Assembly: GCF_936925435.1 (NCBI RefSeq)
Contig: NZ_CAKZHQ010000004.1
Coordinates: 248,001 to 312,000, forward strand
Direction: 5' to 3'
Origin: an uncultured Ramlibacter sp.
Lineage (GTDB): Bacteria > Pseudomonadota > Gammaproteobacteria > Burkholderiales > Burkholderiaceae_C
DNA length: 64,000 nt
Positions 28,501-35,458 of the stretch are shown here, one piece after another (within the stretch, counting starts at the first letter, position 1; each line of letters starts with the position of its first letter). Below the pieces are notes generated by a model. The model worked only from the letters and a program-made list of their open reading frames with translations. It was not told the origin of the DNA and did not search any database. Position numbers and translations under genes: made by a program.

Positions 28501-28723
28501 TGCCCGGCAGAGCGTCAGCAGCCGGATCGAGAAAGACGTCGCGCACCAGCGTCCACTCGCCTTCCAGGCGCACACCCTGGGCCGGCACGGAAGGCAGTTC
28601 CAGCACACCGCGTTGGGCCTGCGGCAGCGCATCGGCGCCGGCCGGCAGCAGTTGCAGCGCCAGCAGCAGGCCCGCGGCCAGGCCGCGGAGCCAGCGCTGG
28701 ATCCTTTGCGGCAGCACAGGCAT
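25565..28723 (-). CDS. Large hybrid sensor histidine kinase (7TMR-DISM, PAS, HisKA, HATPase, REC, Hpt)
   Basis: About 1052 residues. A signal-like N-terminus and periplasmic jelly-roll region (VRLEGEWTLVRDVF ... RLYVNGTLVVQQGEPG) precede seven membrane spans (7TMR-DISM). A PAS domain (FDWDTTQDRRGYS ...) is followed by HisKA with His near residue 579 (SRHDLKTPLNS), HATPase_c (NLVKNAVEA near 693; GGSGLGTYSARL), a receiver with acceptor Asp near 863 (VVLIDMEMPVMDG) and a C-terminal Hpt domain near 996 (LAHQCGGAL). The Hpt keeps its His but lacks the usual Lys of H-x-L-K-G. I prefer ATG 28723 because a hydrophobic leader follows; 28843 is the upstream alternative. The ligand is unknown. Confidence 0.85.
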   Translation of the reverse strand: MPVLPQRIQRWLRGLAAGLLLALQLLPAGADALPQAQRGVLELPSVPAQGVRLEGEWTLVRDVFLDPAADALPGTFVAVPGPWNAAGGALGWGTYALQVRCPVGQKLALSVPVQRSAMRLYVNGTLVVQQGEPGPSAEAARAAMGARATVTESFACPLAVRAHLSNFNHRQGGMVRAIAAGERMQLGLDIRRQLTYNTLMLGGYAMLGLLSLFFFAARRKDATPLYFGLFCLVQATSSDMVGERNLVLSFGREVPWELALRIEYLAWYATMASFLMVVHRLFLGDVRWRVVRVFLALIGLAMLAVAVLPGRISSHLIVPGQVLTVAMGVYLTRAVAAAARRRDPDAIVMLAGLVFLLVVVVVDALLYSTGYWLRSLTPLGLVGFALAPGFVMTRRVARALNAEELRSLEQRVRGDLLVRTTQAGIFDWDTTQDRRGYSQRLREMLGDPPQLQGGDGPMFHAFVHPDDREQVVRQFEQGQAGHGVASGELRHPPSEYRLVRADGAVVWVLAEAISLTGTDGGTLRFICSFLDISRHRAMEEGLKASHDQVAEQAGKLRKQNAQLERDALLREDVERMSRHDLKTPLNSLIGVVRLLREEARQPPRSHELLRIAERAGYRMLEMVNLSLDLFRMEQGSYSFEPRAVDLAAVVARVLVDTRSLAEGSQVQIVLDNGAGPWPVRGEELLCYSIVANLVKNAVEATPPGGRVDIAFLPGTPVRLRIRNPGSLTPGVARGFFDKYFSSGKSGGSGLGTYSARLMARVQEGELTLETGPGQGVAVVLSLRPAGPELPAAVAVAGVPDSARESAPAVAPLVGLVLVVDDDDQNRLVIRHSLPGAPLEVETAVHGRAALEAVARRWPDVVLIDMEMPVMDGLEATRRIRQHQQAHRLPACTIVMMSSNDDEASVQRGLQAGADHYLVKPLARSVLLGMLASLLPAAPPSAAPAQDESVGAAPAMVQVDAALLAEIPAFLASRQELTLALGRALDAQDRATLGALAHQCGGALAMWGFDWAALQCKRIEHGAGHADLASLRRVLAALERHLAQVRVEAADGD

Positions 28724-28734
28724 CTGCTTGCGCC

Positions 28735-28815
28735 TCAGAGCCTGGTCAGGCGCTTCACGCCAGCCTGGACACCCGGCATGTGGATGTCGCAGATGACGAG
28801 GATCTTGGGCCGCAT
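28735..28815 (-). pseudogene. 26-codon receiver-like fragment upstream of the hybrid kinase
   Basis: An ATG-initiated 26-residue ORF begins RPKILVICDIHMPG and resembles the phospho-acceptor strand and loop of a receiver domain (usually D-x-x-MPG-x-DG). It stops 11 bases before the kinase ATG, in another frame. It could be the remnant of a response regulator gene or a leader peptide. Conservative call because it is so short. Confidence 0.3.
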
Positions 28816-28842
28816 GGGTTTTGATCATACGCACACGCGACA

Positions 28843-28863
28843 AGGCCGCCTCGCGGGCGGCCT
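28843..28863. terminator. 8-bp stem-loop downstream of a Bug receptor gene
   Basis: AGGCCGCC and GGCGGCCT pair around a 5-base loop, 29 bases beyond the stop codon of the Bug gene (minus strand). No clear U-run follows on either strand. Confidence 0.4.
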
Positions 28864-28891
28864 CGTCTATGTGTGCCGCGTGGCGCCGGGA

Positions 28892-29863
28892 TCAATCGAG
28901 CTTGAGCTTGGAGCTCTCGACCACCTTCTTGTAGACCTCGAACTCGGCCTTGATCTGCTCGGCGAACTGCGCCGGCGTGTTGCCCACCACCAGCGAGCCG
29001 GTGTCCTCGATGCGCTTTTTCACCGCCGGGTCCTGCAAGGCCTTGAGCACGCCGGCGTGGATCTTGTCGACCACGTCCTTGGGCATGCCCTTGGGGCCAT
29101 AGATGCCGTAGTAGGCCATGCGGTTGACCGGCTCCAGGCCCACTTCCTTGAAGGTCGGCACGTTGGGCAAGACTGCCAGGCGCTGCGGCGCCGCCACCAC
29201 GATGGGCACCAGCCGGTTTTCCTTGATGAAGGGCAGGGCCGAGGGCATGTTGTCGAAGATCATCGGCACCTGGCCGGCCACCGTGTCGTTCAGGGCCGGG
29301 CCCGCGCCGCGGTAGGGGATGTGGGTGACGAAGGTGCCTGACAGGCTCTTGTACAGCTCCATCTGCAGGTGGCCGATGCCGCCGGTGCCTGAGGACGAAT
29401 AGGAGTACTTGCCGGGCGCTTTCTTCAGCTCGGCGACAAAGCCCTTGTAGTCCTTGGCCGGGAAGCTGGGATGGACGGCGATGATGTTGGGCGTCGCCGC
29501 GATGTTGATGATGGGCGTGAAATCCGTCGTCGGGTTGTACGGGATCTTCGGGTTGATGGCGGGGTTGGCGGCCGTGGTGGACACGGTGGCCACGCCCAGC
29601 GAATAGCCGTCCGGCGCCGCGCGCGCGGTCTCGGTGGCGCCGATCACGCCGCCGCCGCCGGCCTTGTTCTCGACGATCACGCTCTGGCCCAGGGCCCTGC
29701 CCAGCGGCTCGGCGATGACGCGGGCAATGATGTCGGTGGTGCCGCCGGGCGCGAACGGCACCTGCAGCTTGATCGGCTTGTTCGGGTAGCCCTGGGCCAG
29801 GGCCGGGCCGGCGGCCACGGCCAGCGCGGCGGCGGAAAGGGCAAACCAGTGGCGACGTTGCAT
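28892..29863 (-). CDS. Bug-family tripartite tricarboxylate-type solute-binding protein (second copy)
   Basis: A 323-residue periplasmic receptor. It has a signal peptide ending GPALAQG, then the family pattern [38 protein letters not shown] and [13 protein letters not shown]. It is clearly diverged from the Bug protein at 23659, so probably has another ligand. A GGAGAA site 6 bases before ATG 29863 supports the start. It stands alone: downstream is a hairpin, upstream is the divergent AEC permease, which could be functionally paired. Confidence 0.92.
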   Translation of the reverse strand: MQRRHWFALSAAALAVAAGPALAQGYPNKPIKLQVPFAPGGTTDIIARVIAEPLGRALGQSVIVENKAGGGGVIGATETARAAPDGYSLGVATVSTTAANPAINPKIPYNPTTDFTPIINIAATPNIIAVHPSFPAKDYKGFVAELKKAPGKYSYSSSGTGGIGHLQMELYKSLSGTFVTHIPYRGAGPALNDTVAGQVPMIFDNMPSALPFIKENRLVPIVVAAPQRLAVLPNVPTFKEVGLEPVNRMAYYGIYGPKGMPKDVVDKIHAGVLKALQDPAVKKRIEDTGSLVVGNTPAQFAEQIKAEFEVYKKVVESSKLKLD

Positions 29864-29989
29864 GGGGAGTTCTCCTTGGGAATCGTGAAAGGCGGAAACC
29901 CTGGATCCTAAGTGCAGACGGCCGCCGCGTGTTTTGTGGAATACCACATGAGGGCTAACCCGAAGCAGCCTTTATCCTCGGTCCCAGCC

Positions 29990-30895
29990 ATGAACTTCGC
30001 CCAGCTGCTGTTTCCCGACTTCTCCCTCATCCTGTGCGGCTGGCTGGTGTGCCGCTACACGGCCCTGAACCGCACCGTCTGGGAGCAGGTCGAGGCCCTG
30101 GTCTACTACTTTCTCTTTCCCGTCCTGCTGTTCCAGTCCATCGTGCGCAGCCCGCTGGACCTGGGCGCGGCCTCCAGCCTGATCGCCGCCGGCCTGCTGA
30201 CGGGCCTGGTCGGCATCGCCCTGGCCTACAGCCTGCCCCACCTGCCCTGGATCGGGCGCCACATCGACCGCCGCGACCACGCGGCCAGCGCCCAGGTGGC
30301 TTTCCGCTTCAACTCCTTCATCGCGCTGGCGCTGGCCGACCGGGTGGCGGGGCCGCAGGGGCCGCTGATGGTGGCTGTGCTGATCGGCGTTTGCGTGCCG
30401 GTCTTCAACGTCGCCGCGGTCTGGCCCATGGCCCGCCATGCGAAGACGGGTTTCGGCAAGGCCTTGCTGCGCAATCCGCTGATCATCGGCACGGCCTGCG
30501 GCCTGGCGGCCAACCTGCTGGGTTTTGCCATTCCGCCCTGGCTGGAACCCACGGTCAGCCGCATCGGCGCCGCCTCACTGGCGCTGGGCCTGATGGCGGC
30601 GGGCGCCGGCATGCAGTTCGCCCGGCTGGCGCAGGGCAAGGTGCTGGCGGTGGCTGTGCTGGCGATCCGCCATCTGTTCTCGCCCATCATCGCGTGGGGC
30701 CTGGCCCGGGCGTTGCGCCTCGACCCCGCCCAGACCGCCGCCCTGCTCGCCTTCTCTGCCCTGCCCACCGCTTCCAGCGCCTACGTGCTGGCGGCGCGCA
30801 TGGGCTACAACGGGGCCTATGTCGCGGGTCTGGTGACCCTGAGCACCCTGCTCGGGGTGGTGAGCTTGCCGTTTGCGCTGGGTCTGCTGCGTTAA
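29990..30895 (+). CDS. AEC (auxin efflux carrier) family transporter
   Basis: A 301-residue membrane protein with about ten spans in two five-span halves. Features of the AEC/BART group are FRFNSFIALALAD in the first half and LLAFSALPTASSAYVLAARMGYN in the second. Bacterial members carry malate, malonate or other organic anions. ATG 29990 starts with the first span. It is divergent from a Bug receptor, so both may serve carboxylate transport. Confidence 0.85.
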   Translation: MNFAQLLFPDFSLILCGWLVCRYTALNRTVWEQVEALVYYFLFPVLLFQSIVRSPLDLGAASSLIAAGLLTGLVGIALAYSLPHLPWIGRHIDRRDHAASAQVAFRFNSFIALALADRVAGPQGPLMVAVLIGVCVPVFNVAAVWPMARHAKTGFGKALLRNPLIIGTACGLAANLLGFAIPPWLEPTVSRIGAASLALGLMAAGAGMQFARLAQGKVLAVAVLAIRHLFSPIIAWGLARALRLDPAQTAALLAFSALPTASSAYVLAARMGYNGAYVAGLVTLSTLLGVVSLPFALGLLR

Positions 30896-30913
30896 CCACC
30901 CGTTCAGGCTCGC

Positions 30914-31399
30914 ATGTCGCTCTCAAACCTGGCGCAAGAGGTCGTTGAACTCGATGGCCTGAACATGGCGGGGCACTTCATCGCGTCCAACAGCCTGTTC
31001 GACCCATCGGTCCGGCTGGCGGGGTTGCAACGCGAAATAGCGGCGGGCGCAAAGATCCTGGAAGTCAGACGAGAGGCCAAGCTCGTTGCCTATCTTGAGT
31101 ACGTGCCCCCGCTGAACGGCGAATTCCACATCCCGTCGCTGCAGGTTCACCCGCGCTACAAAGGCACATCGGTCCTGCGCCCGCTACTCGCGCAAGCCGC
31201 GCTGCGCCTTCGATCCTGGCCCGATGCAACGCTGCGCACGCGTGTCCACACGTCCAACCAGGCATCAATCCGGCTGCACACCAGGCTTGGTTTCTCCCAA
31301 GTGGGCGCCCTGGATGATCGAGTCCTTTTTGAGATTTCCTCGTCCGCACTGTGCCAATCACTCGCGGCGTATTCATCTCGCTTGCTCCCGAATCCATAG
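30914..31399 (+). CDS. GNAT family N-acetyltransferase
   Basis: A 161-residue protein. The central part (AYLEYVPPLNGEFHIPSLQVHPRYKGTSVLRPLLAQAALRLRS) contains the beta-4/beta-5 region and a relaxed CoA-binding motif (HPRYKGTSV), and LHTRLGFSQVG is the characteristic final segment. The acceptor is unknown. Base composition is lower in GC than the neighbouring genes, suggesting recent gain. The stop codon lies within a copy of the 17-base repeat. Confidence 0.7.
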   Translation: MSLSNLAQEVVELDGLNMAGHFIASNSLFDPSVRLAGLQREIAAGAKILEVRREAKLVAYLEYVPPLNGEFHIPSLQVHPRYKGTSVLRPLLAQAALRLRSWPDATLRTRVHTSNQASIRLHTRLGFSQVGALDDRVLFEISSSALCQSLAAYSSRLLPNP

Positions 31400-31400
31400 C
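31384..31400 (+). repeat. 17-base repeat copy 4 (GCTCCCGAATCCATAGC)
   Basis: It contains the TAG stop codon of the GNAT gene. Very similar to copy 6 in amiC (14 of 17 bases). Confidence 0.45.
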
Positions 31401-31608
31401 AAGCAACGACCATTCGACGGGGAATAGGGATCGATTTGGCGCAAACGCGGCTTGCACCGATCGGTCCGGAAAGCGGCGTTCTAGCAAGCAGATTGGCCTC
31501 TACCCCCCGCCAAATGTGCCTCTCGTGCTATTGATTCAGGAGCAAATGGGGATTGGCGCCACGCAGCCCGCCCGCACGCGGCTGGGGCGCGCCACCATGG
31601 ATGGTGAG
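31401..31608. other. Gene-free stretch with repeat remnants
   Basis: About 200 bases between GNAT and queG with lower GC and no supported ORF. It contains copy 5 of the 17-base repeat and ends in the GTCATTGCGGGCTTGA-type repeat. It looks like decayed repetitive DNA. Confidence 0.4.
31527..31543 (+). repeat. 17-base repeat copy 5 (GCTATTGATTCAGGAGC)
   Basis: A diverged intergenic copy of the GCTAT-N7-AGC-type element between GNAT and queG. Confidence 0.4.
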
Positions 31609-31625
31609 TCAAGCCCGCAATGACA
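31594..31625 (-). repeat. GTCATTGCGGGCTTGA-type interspersed repeat at the queG stop
   Basis: Read on the minus strand, GTCATTGCGGGCTTGACTCA and the following CCATCCAT have the form of a common intergenic repeat. It supplies the last codons and the TGA of queG. Confidence 0.4.
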
Positions 31626-32709
31626 AGCCTTGGGAAAGAGCCCATGCCACGTGCTCCCGAACCAGCTCGCTCGGGTGCTCCGCCCGCGCCGACAACGCGG
31701 AGCGCAGATCCGCGCTGTCCTCCCCCCGCAGCGCGTTGCCCATGGCCACCGCAATATTGCGCAGCCAGCGGGCATGGCCGATGCGGCGGATCGGGCTGCC
31801 CTCGGTGCGGCGCAAGAACTCCTCCTCGCTCCAGCCGAACAGAGTGGCCAGGCCTTGGCCGGACAGGCCAGCGCGCTCGTCGAAGTCCGGCAGCGCGTTG
31901 CGTTGCGCGAACTTGTTCCAGGGGCAGATCAGCTGGCAGTCGTCGCAGCCGTAGATGCGGTTGGCCATCAGCGGCCGCAGTTCCTCGGGGATGGGGCCGG
32001 CGTGCTCGATGCTCAGATAGGAGATGCAGCGGCGCGCATCCAGGCGCTGCGGCGCGACGATGGCCTGCGTGGGGCAGACGGCGATGCAGGCGCTGCAGCT
32101 GCCGCAATGGTCCGTCACCGGCGCGCTGGCCGGCAGGGCCAGGTCGACATAGATCTCGCCCAGGAAGAACATGGAGCCGGCTTCGCGGTTGAGCACCAGC
32201 GTGTGCTTGCCGCGCCAGCCCTGGCCGCTGCGCGCCGCCAGTTCCGCCTCCAGCACCGGCGCCGAGTCGGTGAAAGCGCGGTGGCCGAAGCTCCCCACCT
32301 CCACTGCGATACGCTCGCTGAGTTTTTGCAGGCGGTTGCGCAGCACCTTGTGGTAGTCGCGGCCCCGCGCATAGAGCGAGACGATGGCTTCCTGCGGCCG
32401 CTGCAGCCGGGCGAATTCGCGCTGTTGCCAGTCCTGTGGCGTGGCGCGCGGCAGATAGTCCATGCGCACCGTCAGCACGCTCACCGTGCCGGGCACCAGC
32501 TCCGCCGGCCGGGCGCGCTTGAGGCCATGGGCCTGCATGTAGTCCATTTCGCCATGGAAACCGTTGGACAACCAGGCCGCAAGCCCCGGCTCGGCGGAGG
32601 ACAAATCCACACCGGCCACGCCGATTTGGGAAAATCCCAGTTCGCGGGCCCACCGCCCGATGTCTGCCACCAGTTGAGGACCGTTGATCTGACCGCTGCT
32701 GAACGCCAC
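31609..32709 (-). CDS. queG: Epoxyqueuosine reductase
   Basis: A 366-residue cobalamin- and Fe-S-dependent enzyme for the last step of queuosine synthesis in tRNA. Two 4Fe-4S clusters are visible: CGSCSACIAVCP (near residue 200) and CDDCQLICP. Other hallmarks are MDYMQ, YARGRDYHKVLRNRL and the Asp in AFTDSAPVLE. A C-terminal HEAT-like extension ends the protein (SPIRRIGHARWLRNIAVAMGNAL). No ATG is available; GTG 32709 gives the family N-terminus. The last residues (SLRA) come from an interspersed repeat. The start overlaps the divergent tsaE. Confidence 0.93.
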   Translation of the reverse strand: MAFSSGQINGPQLVADIGRWARELGFSQIGVAGVDLSSAEPGLAAWLSNGFHGEMDYMQAHGLKRARPAELVPGTVSVLTVRMDYLPRATPQDWQQREFARLQRPQEAIVSLYARGRDYHKVLRNRLQKLSERIAVEVGSFGHRAFTDSAPVLEAELAARSGQGWRGKHTLVLNREAGSMFFLGEIYVDLALPASAPVTDHCGSCSACIAVCPTQAIVAPQRLDARRCISYLSIEHAGPIPEELRPLMANRIYGCDDCQLICPWNKFAQRNALPDFDERAGLSGQGLATLFGWSEEEFLRRTEGSPIRRIGHARWLRNIAVAMGNALRGEDSADLRSALSARAEHPSELVREHVAWALSQGLSLRA

Positions 32710-33168
32710 CCGCCGATTGTAGAAACCCTGGATTGGGCCAGCGAAGAGGACACCCGCGCCTTTGCCCAGCGGCTGGCGGAGCATCCCGCGCTGGCCAACG
32801 CCTTCATCGAACTGCACGGGGACCTGGGGGCCGGCAAGACCACCCTGGTGCGCCACCTGCTGCGCGCCCTGGGCGTGCAGGGCCGCATCAAGAGCCCGAC
32901 CTACGCCGTGGTCGAGCCCTATGAGCTGGCGGGCCTGAACGCCTGGCATTTCGACTTCTACCGCTTCAGCGACCCGCGCGAGTGGGAGGATGCGGGATTT
33001 CGCGACATCTTCGCCGGCGCGGGCCTGAAGATCGCCGAATGGCCGGAAAAGGCCGCCGCCCTGCTGCCGCCGGCCGATCTGGCCATCCACATCGAGACCC
33101 TGGACGACGCTTCGCGCAAGGTCCGCCTGGTCGCGCAAACGGCCATCGGGCGGGAGCTGCTGCAATGA
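32674..33168 (+). CDS. tsaE: tRNA threonylcarbamoyladenosine biosynthesis ATPase TsaE
   Basis: Up to 164 residues. TsaE is the small P-loop ATPase of the TsaBDE complex making t6A37 in tRNA. Walker A is GDLGAGKTTLVRHLLRALG; SPTYAVVEPY and WHFDFYRFSDPREWEDAGF are family signatures. The start is uncertain: no ATG or GTG is in frame before the domain. TTG 32674 gives 164 residues; a rare ATT at 32716 would give 151. The end overlaps the amiC ATG by 4 bases, the conserved tsaE-amiC pair. Confidence 0.88.
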   Translation: MRTVDLTAAERHPPIVETLDWASEEDTRAFAQRLAEHPALANAFIELHGDLGAGKTTLVRHLLRALGVQGRIKSPTYAVVEPYELAGLNAWHFDFYRFSDPREWEDAGFRDIFAGAGLKIAEWPEKAAALLPPADLAIHIETLDDASRKVRLVAQTAIGRELLQ

Positions 33169-34649
33169 GCGTCGCTGGGCCGTCCCAAGACGCGAACGCC
33201 CCCTCGGGGGGCAGCGAGCCACACGCAGTGGGCGAGCGTGGGGGCACCATCACAAGGCGCGACGTCCTGCGCGGCGGCTCCCTGGTCCTGCTGTTGGGCG
33301 CGGCGCAGATCGCGCGCGGCGCCAGCATCGTGGCGGTGCGCATCTGGCCCGCGCCCGACTACTCGCGCGTGACCATCGAGTCGGACGGCCTGCTCAGTTC
33401 GCGCCAGACGGTGGTCACCAGCCCGCCGCGGCTGGCGGTGGACCTCGAAGGCATCGACCTGAATCCGGCCCTGCGCGAACTGGTGGCCAAGGTCAAGGCC
33501 GACGATCCCTTCATTGCCGGCATCCGCGTGGGCCAGAACGCGCCGGGCGTGGTGCGCCTGGTGATCGACCTCAAGCAGCAGGCCCTGCCCCAGGTCTTCA
33601 CCCTGCCGCCGGTGGCCGCCTACCAGCACCGGCTGGTGCTGGACCTGTATCCGGTGCAGGCCGCCGACCCGCTGGAGGCCCTGATCGCCGAGCGCATGCG
33701 CGATCCGGCGGCGCTGGGGCCGGTGCCGCCCTCGGTGGGGCCGATCCCGCCGCCAGGCCCAAAGCAACCGCTGTCCGACCCACTGGGCGAGCTGATGGCG
33801 CAACAGGCCCGCAAGCCGGCATCCGCTCCCAATTCCATAACACCAAAGCAAGATTTGGCGAGGGCTGTCGCCCCACTTCCATCCCAAACCACGGCTCAGG
33901 CGACAACCACGCCGCAAAAGACCGACCGCCTCATCATCATCGCCCTGGACCCCGGCCACGGCGGCGAGGACCCGGGCGCCATCGGTCCCAATGGCACGCG
34001 CGAAAAAGACATCGTGCTGCAGATCGCGCACCGCCTGCGCGACCGCATCAATGCCAGCGTGGTCAACGGCAACCCCATGCGCGCCTTCCTCACGCGCGAC
34101 GCCGACTTCTTCGTGCCGCTGCACATCCGGGTGCAGAAGTCGCGCCGGGTGCAGGCCGACCTGTTTGTGAGCATCCATGCCGATGCCTTCATCACGCCCG
34201 CGGCCAGCGGCGCCAGCGTGTTCGCGCTGAGCCAGAGCGGCGCCTCCAGTTCGGCCGCGCGCTGGATGGCCGACAAGGAAAACAAGGCCGACCTGGTCGG
34301 CGGGCTGAATGTGAAGACGCAGGACGCGCACGTGGCGCGCGCCATGCTGGACATGAGCACGACAGCGCAGATCAACGACAGCCTCAAGCTCGGCGGCGCC
34401 CTGCTCACCGAGATCGGAGGCATCGGCGCGCGGCTGCACAAGCGCAACGTGGAGCAGGCGGGCTTCGCCGTGTTGAAAGCACCCGACATCCCCAGCGTGC
34501 TGGTGGAAACTGCCTTCATCAGCAACCCCGACGAAGAGGCCAAGCTGCGCAGCGAGGCCTACCAGGAGCAGTTGGCCGACGCCCTCATGCGCGGCATCAA
34601 CCGCTACTTCGCGAAGAACCCTCCGCTGGCGCGCAACCGGGCCGTCTGA
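33165..34649 (+). CDS. amiC: N-acetylmuramoyl-L-alanine amidase (AmiC-type, Tat-exported)
   Basis: Up to 494 residues. AmiC cleaves the amide bond between MurNAc and the stem peptide during daughter-cell separation. Order: Tat signal (ITRRDVLRGGSLVLLLGAA, near residue 29), AMIN domain (about 55-165), Pro-rich linker, Amidase_3 domain from about 260 with zinc ligands in DPGHGGEDPG, the Glu in REKDIV, His in FVSIHADAF and the catalytic Glu in LVETAFISNP. The first 25 residues are encoded by a repeat element; GTG 33228, just before the Tat motif, is a plausible true start. A second repeat lies in the linker. Confidence 0.93.
   Translation: MSVAGPSQDANAPSGGSEPHAVGERGGTITRRDVLRGGSLVLLLGAAQIARGASIVAVRIWPAPDYSRVTIESDGLLSSRQTVVTSPPRLAVDLEGIDLNPALRELVAKVKADDPFIAGIRVGQNAPGVVRLVIDLKQQALPQVFTLPPVAAYQHRLVLDLYPVQAADPLEALIAERMRDPAALGPVPPSVGPIPPPGPKQPLSDPLGELMAQQARKPASAPNSITPKQDLARAVAPLPSQTTAQATTTPQKTDRLIIIALDPGHGGEDPGAIGPNGTREKDIVLQIAHRLRDRINASVVNGNPMRAFLTRDADFFVPLHIRVQKSRRVQADLFVSIHADAFITPAASGASVFALSQSGASSSAARWMADKENKADLVGGLNVKTQDAHVARAMLDMSTTAQINDSLKLGGALLTEIGGIGARLHKRNVEQAGFAVLKAPDIPSVLVETAFISNPDEEAKLRSEAYQEQLADALMRGINRYFAKNPPLARNRAV
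33198..33244 (+). repeat. Palindromic GCCCCC/GGGGGGC repeat inside the amiC 5' end
   Basis: GCCCCC-TC-GGGGGGC is followed by CAGCGAGCC, CCAC-ACGCA-GTGG and GCGAGCGTGGGGGC. I recognise this composite as a common interspersed element in Comamonadaceae genomes, usually intergenic. Here it is translated as part of the N-terminus ahead of the Tat motif. Confidence 0.55.
33825..33841 (+). repeat. 17-base repeat copy 6 (GCTCCCAATTCCATAAC)
   Basis: It lies in the linker between the AMIN and amidase domains of AmiC, translated APNSIT. Confidence 0.45.
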
Positions 34650-34658
34650 CCACAGACG
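34643..34658 (+). other. Short stem-loop at the amiC stop
   Basis: CGTCTG and CAGACG pair with a 4-base loop across the TGA; a further GTCTG follows and could compete. No U-run. Confidence 0.25.
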
Positions 34659-34760
34659 TCGTCTGGCTTCTCCTACACCTTGCGGCTCTGCATCTCCCTA
34701 CATTGGGTTCACAGGCAGTCCGCGCCTTGTTGCGGTCGAACCAACCAGAAGGTGAACACT

Positions 34761-34964
34761 ATGAAGAGCACAATTTATGCGGCCGTGGCTGCCGCCTCCC
34801 TGATCGCCCTGACAGGCTGCGCCTCGATGGACCGCCAGACCGCTGGCACCTTGGGCGGCGCTGCCATCGGCGGCGTGGCTGGCGGTGCCGTTGGCGGTAC
34901 GGGTGGGGCCATCCTTGGCGCCGGTGCCGGCGCCGTGATCGGCAACCAGGCCACCAAGAAGTAA
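34761..34964 (+). CDS. Small glycine-zipper lipoprotein (OsmB-like)
   Basis: A 67-residue lipoprotein with signal ending LIALTGC (lipidated Cys20) followed by a glycine-zipper region of repeated GG-A/V-GG units (GTLGGAAIGGVAGGAVGG) and the ending GAVIGNQATKK. It resembles OsmB and other small outer membrane stress lipoproteins. GAAGGTG precedes ATG 34761. It converges with the Rieske oxygenase operon with only 14 bases between. Confidence 0.8.
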   Translation: MKSTIYAAVAAASLIALTGCASMDRQTAGTLGGAAIGGVAGGAVGGTGGAILGAGAGAVIGNQATKK

Positions 34965-34978
34965 GAGCTTCGCCCGGG

Positions 34979-35458
34979 TCAGACCGGGTAGATCAGCGAG
35001 TTGAGCACCATCTCGCTGTCATAGACACACAGCCGGCTCCTGAATTTCAGGCCGGCTGTTGTTCTTTCCATCGCATCGATGTAGCGGCCCACGTTGTAGA
35101 CCTCGCTGGCATCACCGGGCCGCGTGCGAAACACGGCGTAGTGGGTCTGGGCCCGGATCAGGTTGCCCTCCTGGCCCAGCAGCTGCGCGGGGCTGAGTAC
35201 ATGGCGCGTGTAGTAGGGCCCGTGGTAGATGGTCTGCGTGATGCCGTAGACCCGGTCCTTGAGCATGCCCTGGCTTTCCAGCGCGATCAAGGCCAGCGGC
35301 AGGCCACGGTCATGGTTCTCGCGGGCCTGCACCGTGTAGTTGCCGTCTTCCAGGAAGAAGCCCGGCCAGTCGTCGAAGCGCTTCTCGTCCAGCGCCGCGG
35401 CATAGGCGGCATTGAGCTGGTCGATCTCCAGCTGCAGCAGCAGTCTCTCCATCGTCAT
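34979..35458 (-). CDS. Aromatic-ring-hydroxylating dioxygenase, beta subunit
   Basis: A 159-residue NTF2-like small subunit (LLQLEIDQLNAAYAAALDEKRFDDWPGFFLEDGNYTVQARENHDRGLPL), which structurally supports the alpha subunit hexamer. Family signature segments GMLKDRVYGITQT and RSRLCVYDSEMVLNSLIYPV are present. Its ATG overlaps the alpha-subunit stop (ATGA), so the two are coupled. The closest types I recognise are salicylate 5-hydroxylase (NagH) and anthranilate dioxygenase (AndAd) small subunits. Confidence 0.88.
   Translation of the reverse strand: MTMERLLLQLEIDQLNAAYAAALDEKRFDDWPGFFLEDGNYTVQARENHDRGLPLALIALESQGMLKDRVYGITQTIYHGPYYTRHVLSPAQLLGQEGNLIRAQTHYAVFRTRPGDASEVYNVGRYIDAMERTTAGLKFRSRLCVYDSEMVLNSLIYPV

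Noticed and set aside
25979..29341. A 1120-codon open frame antisense to the hybrid kinase
   Set aside because: It has no domain similarity, is rich in His, Gln, Arg and Gly as expected for the opposite strand of GC-rich coding DNA, and covers a gene with clear domains.
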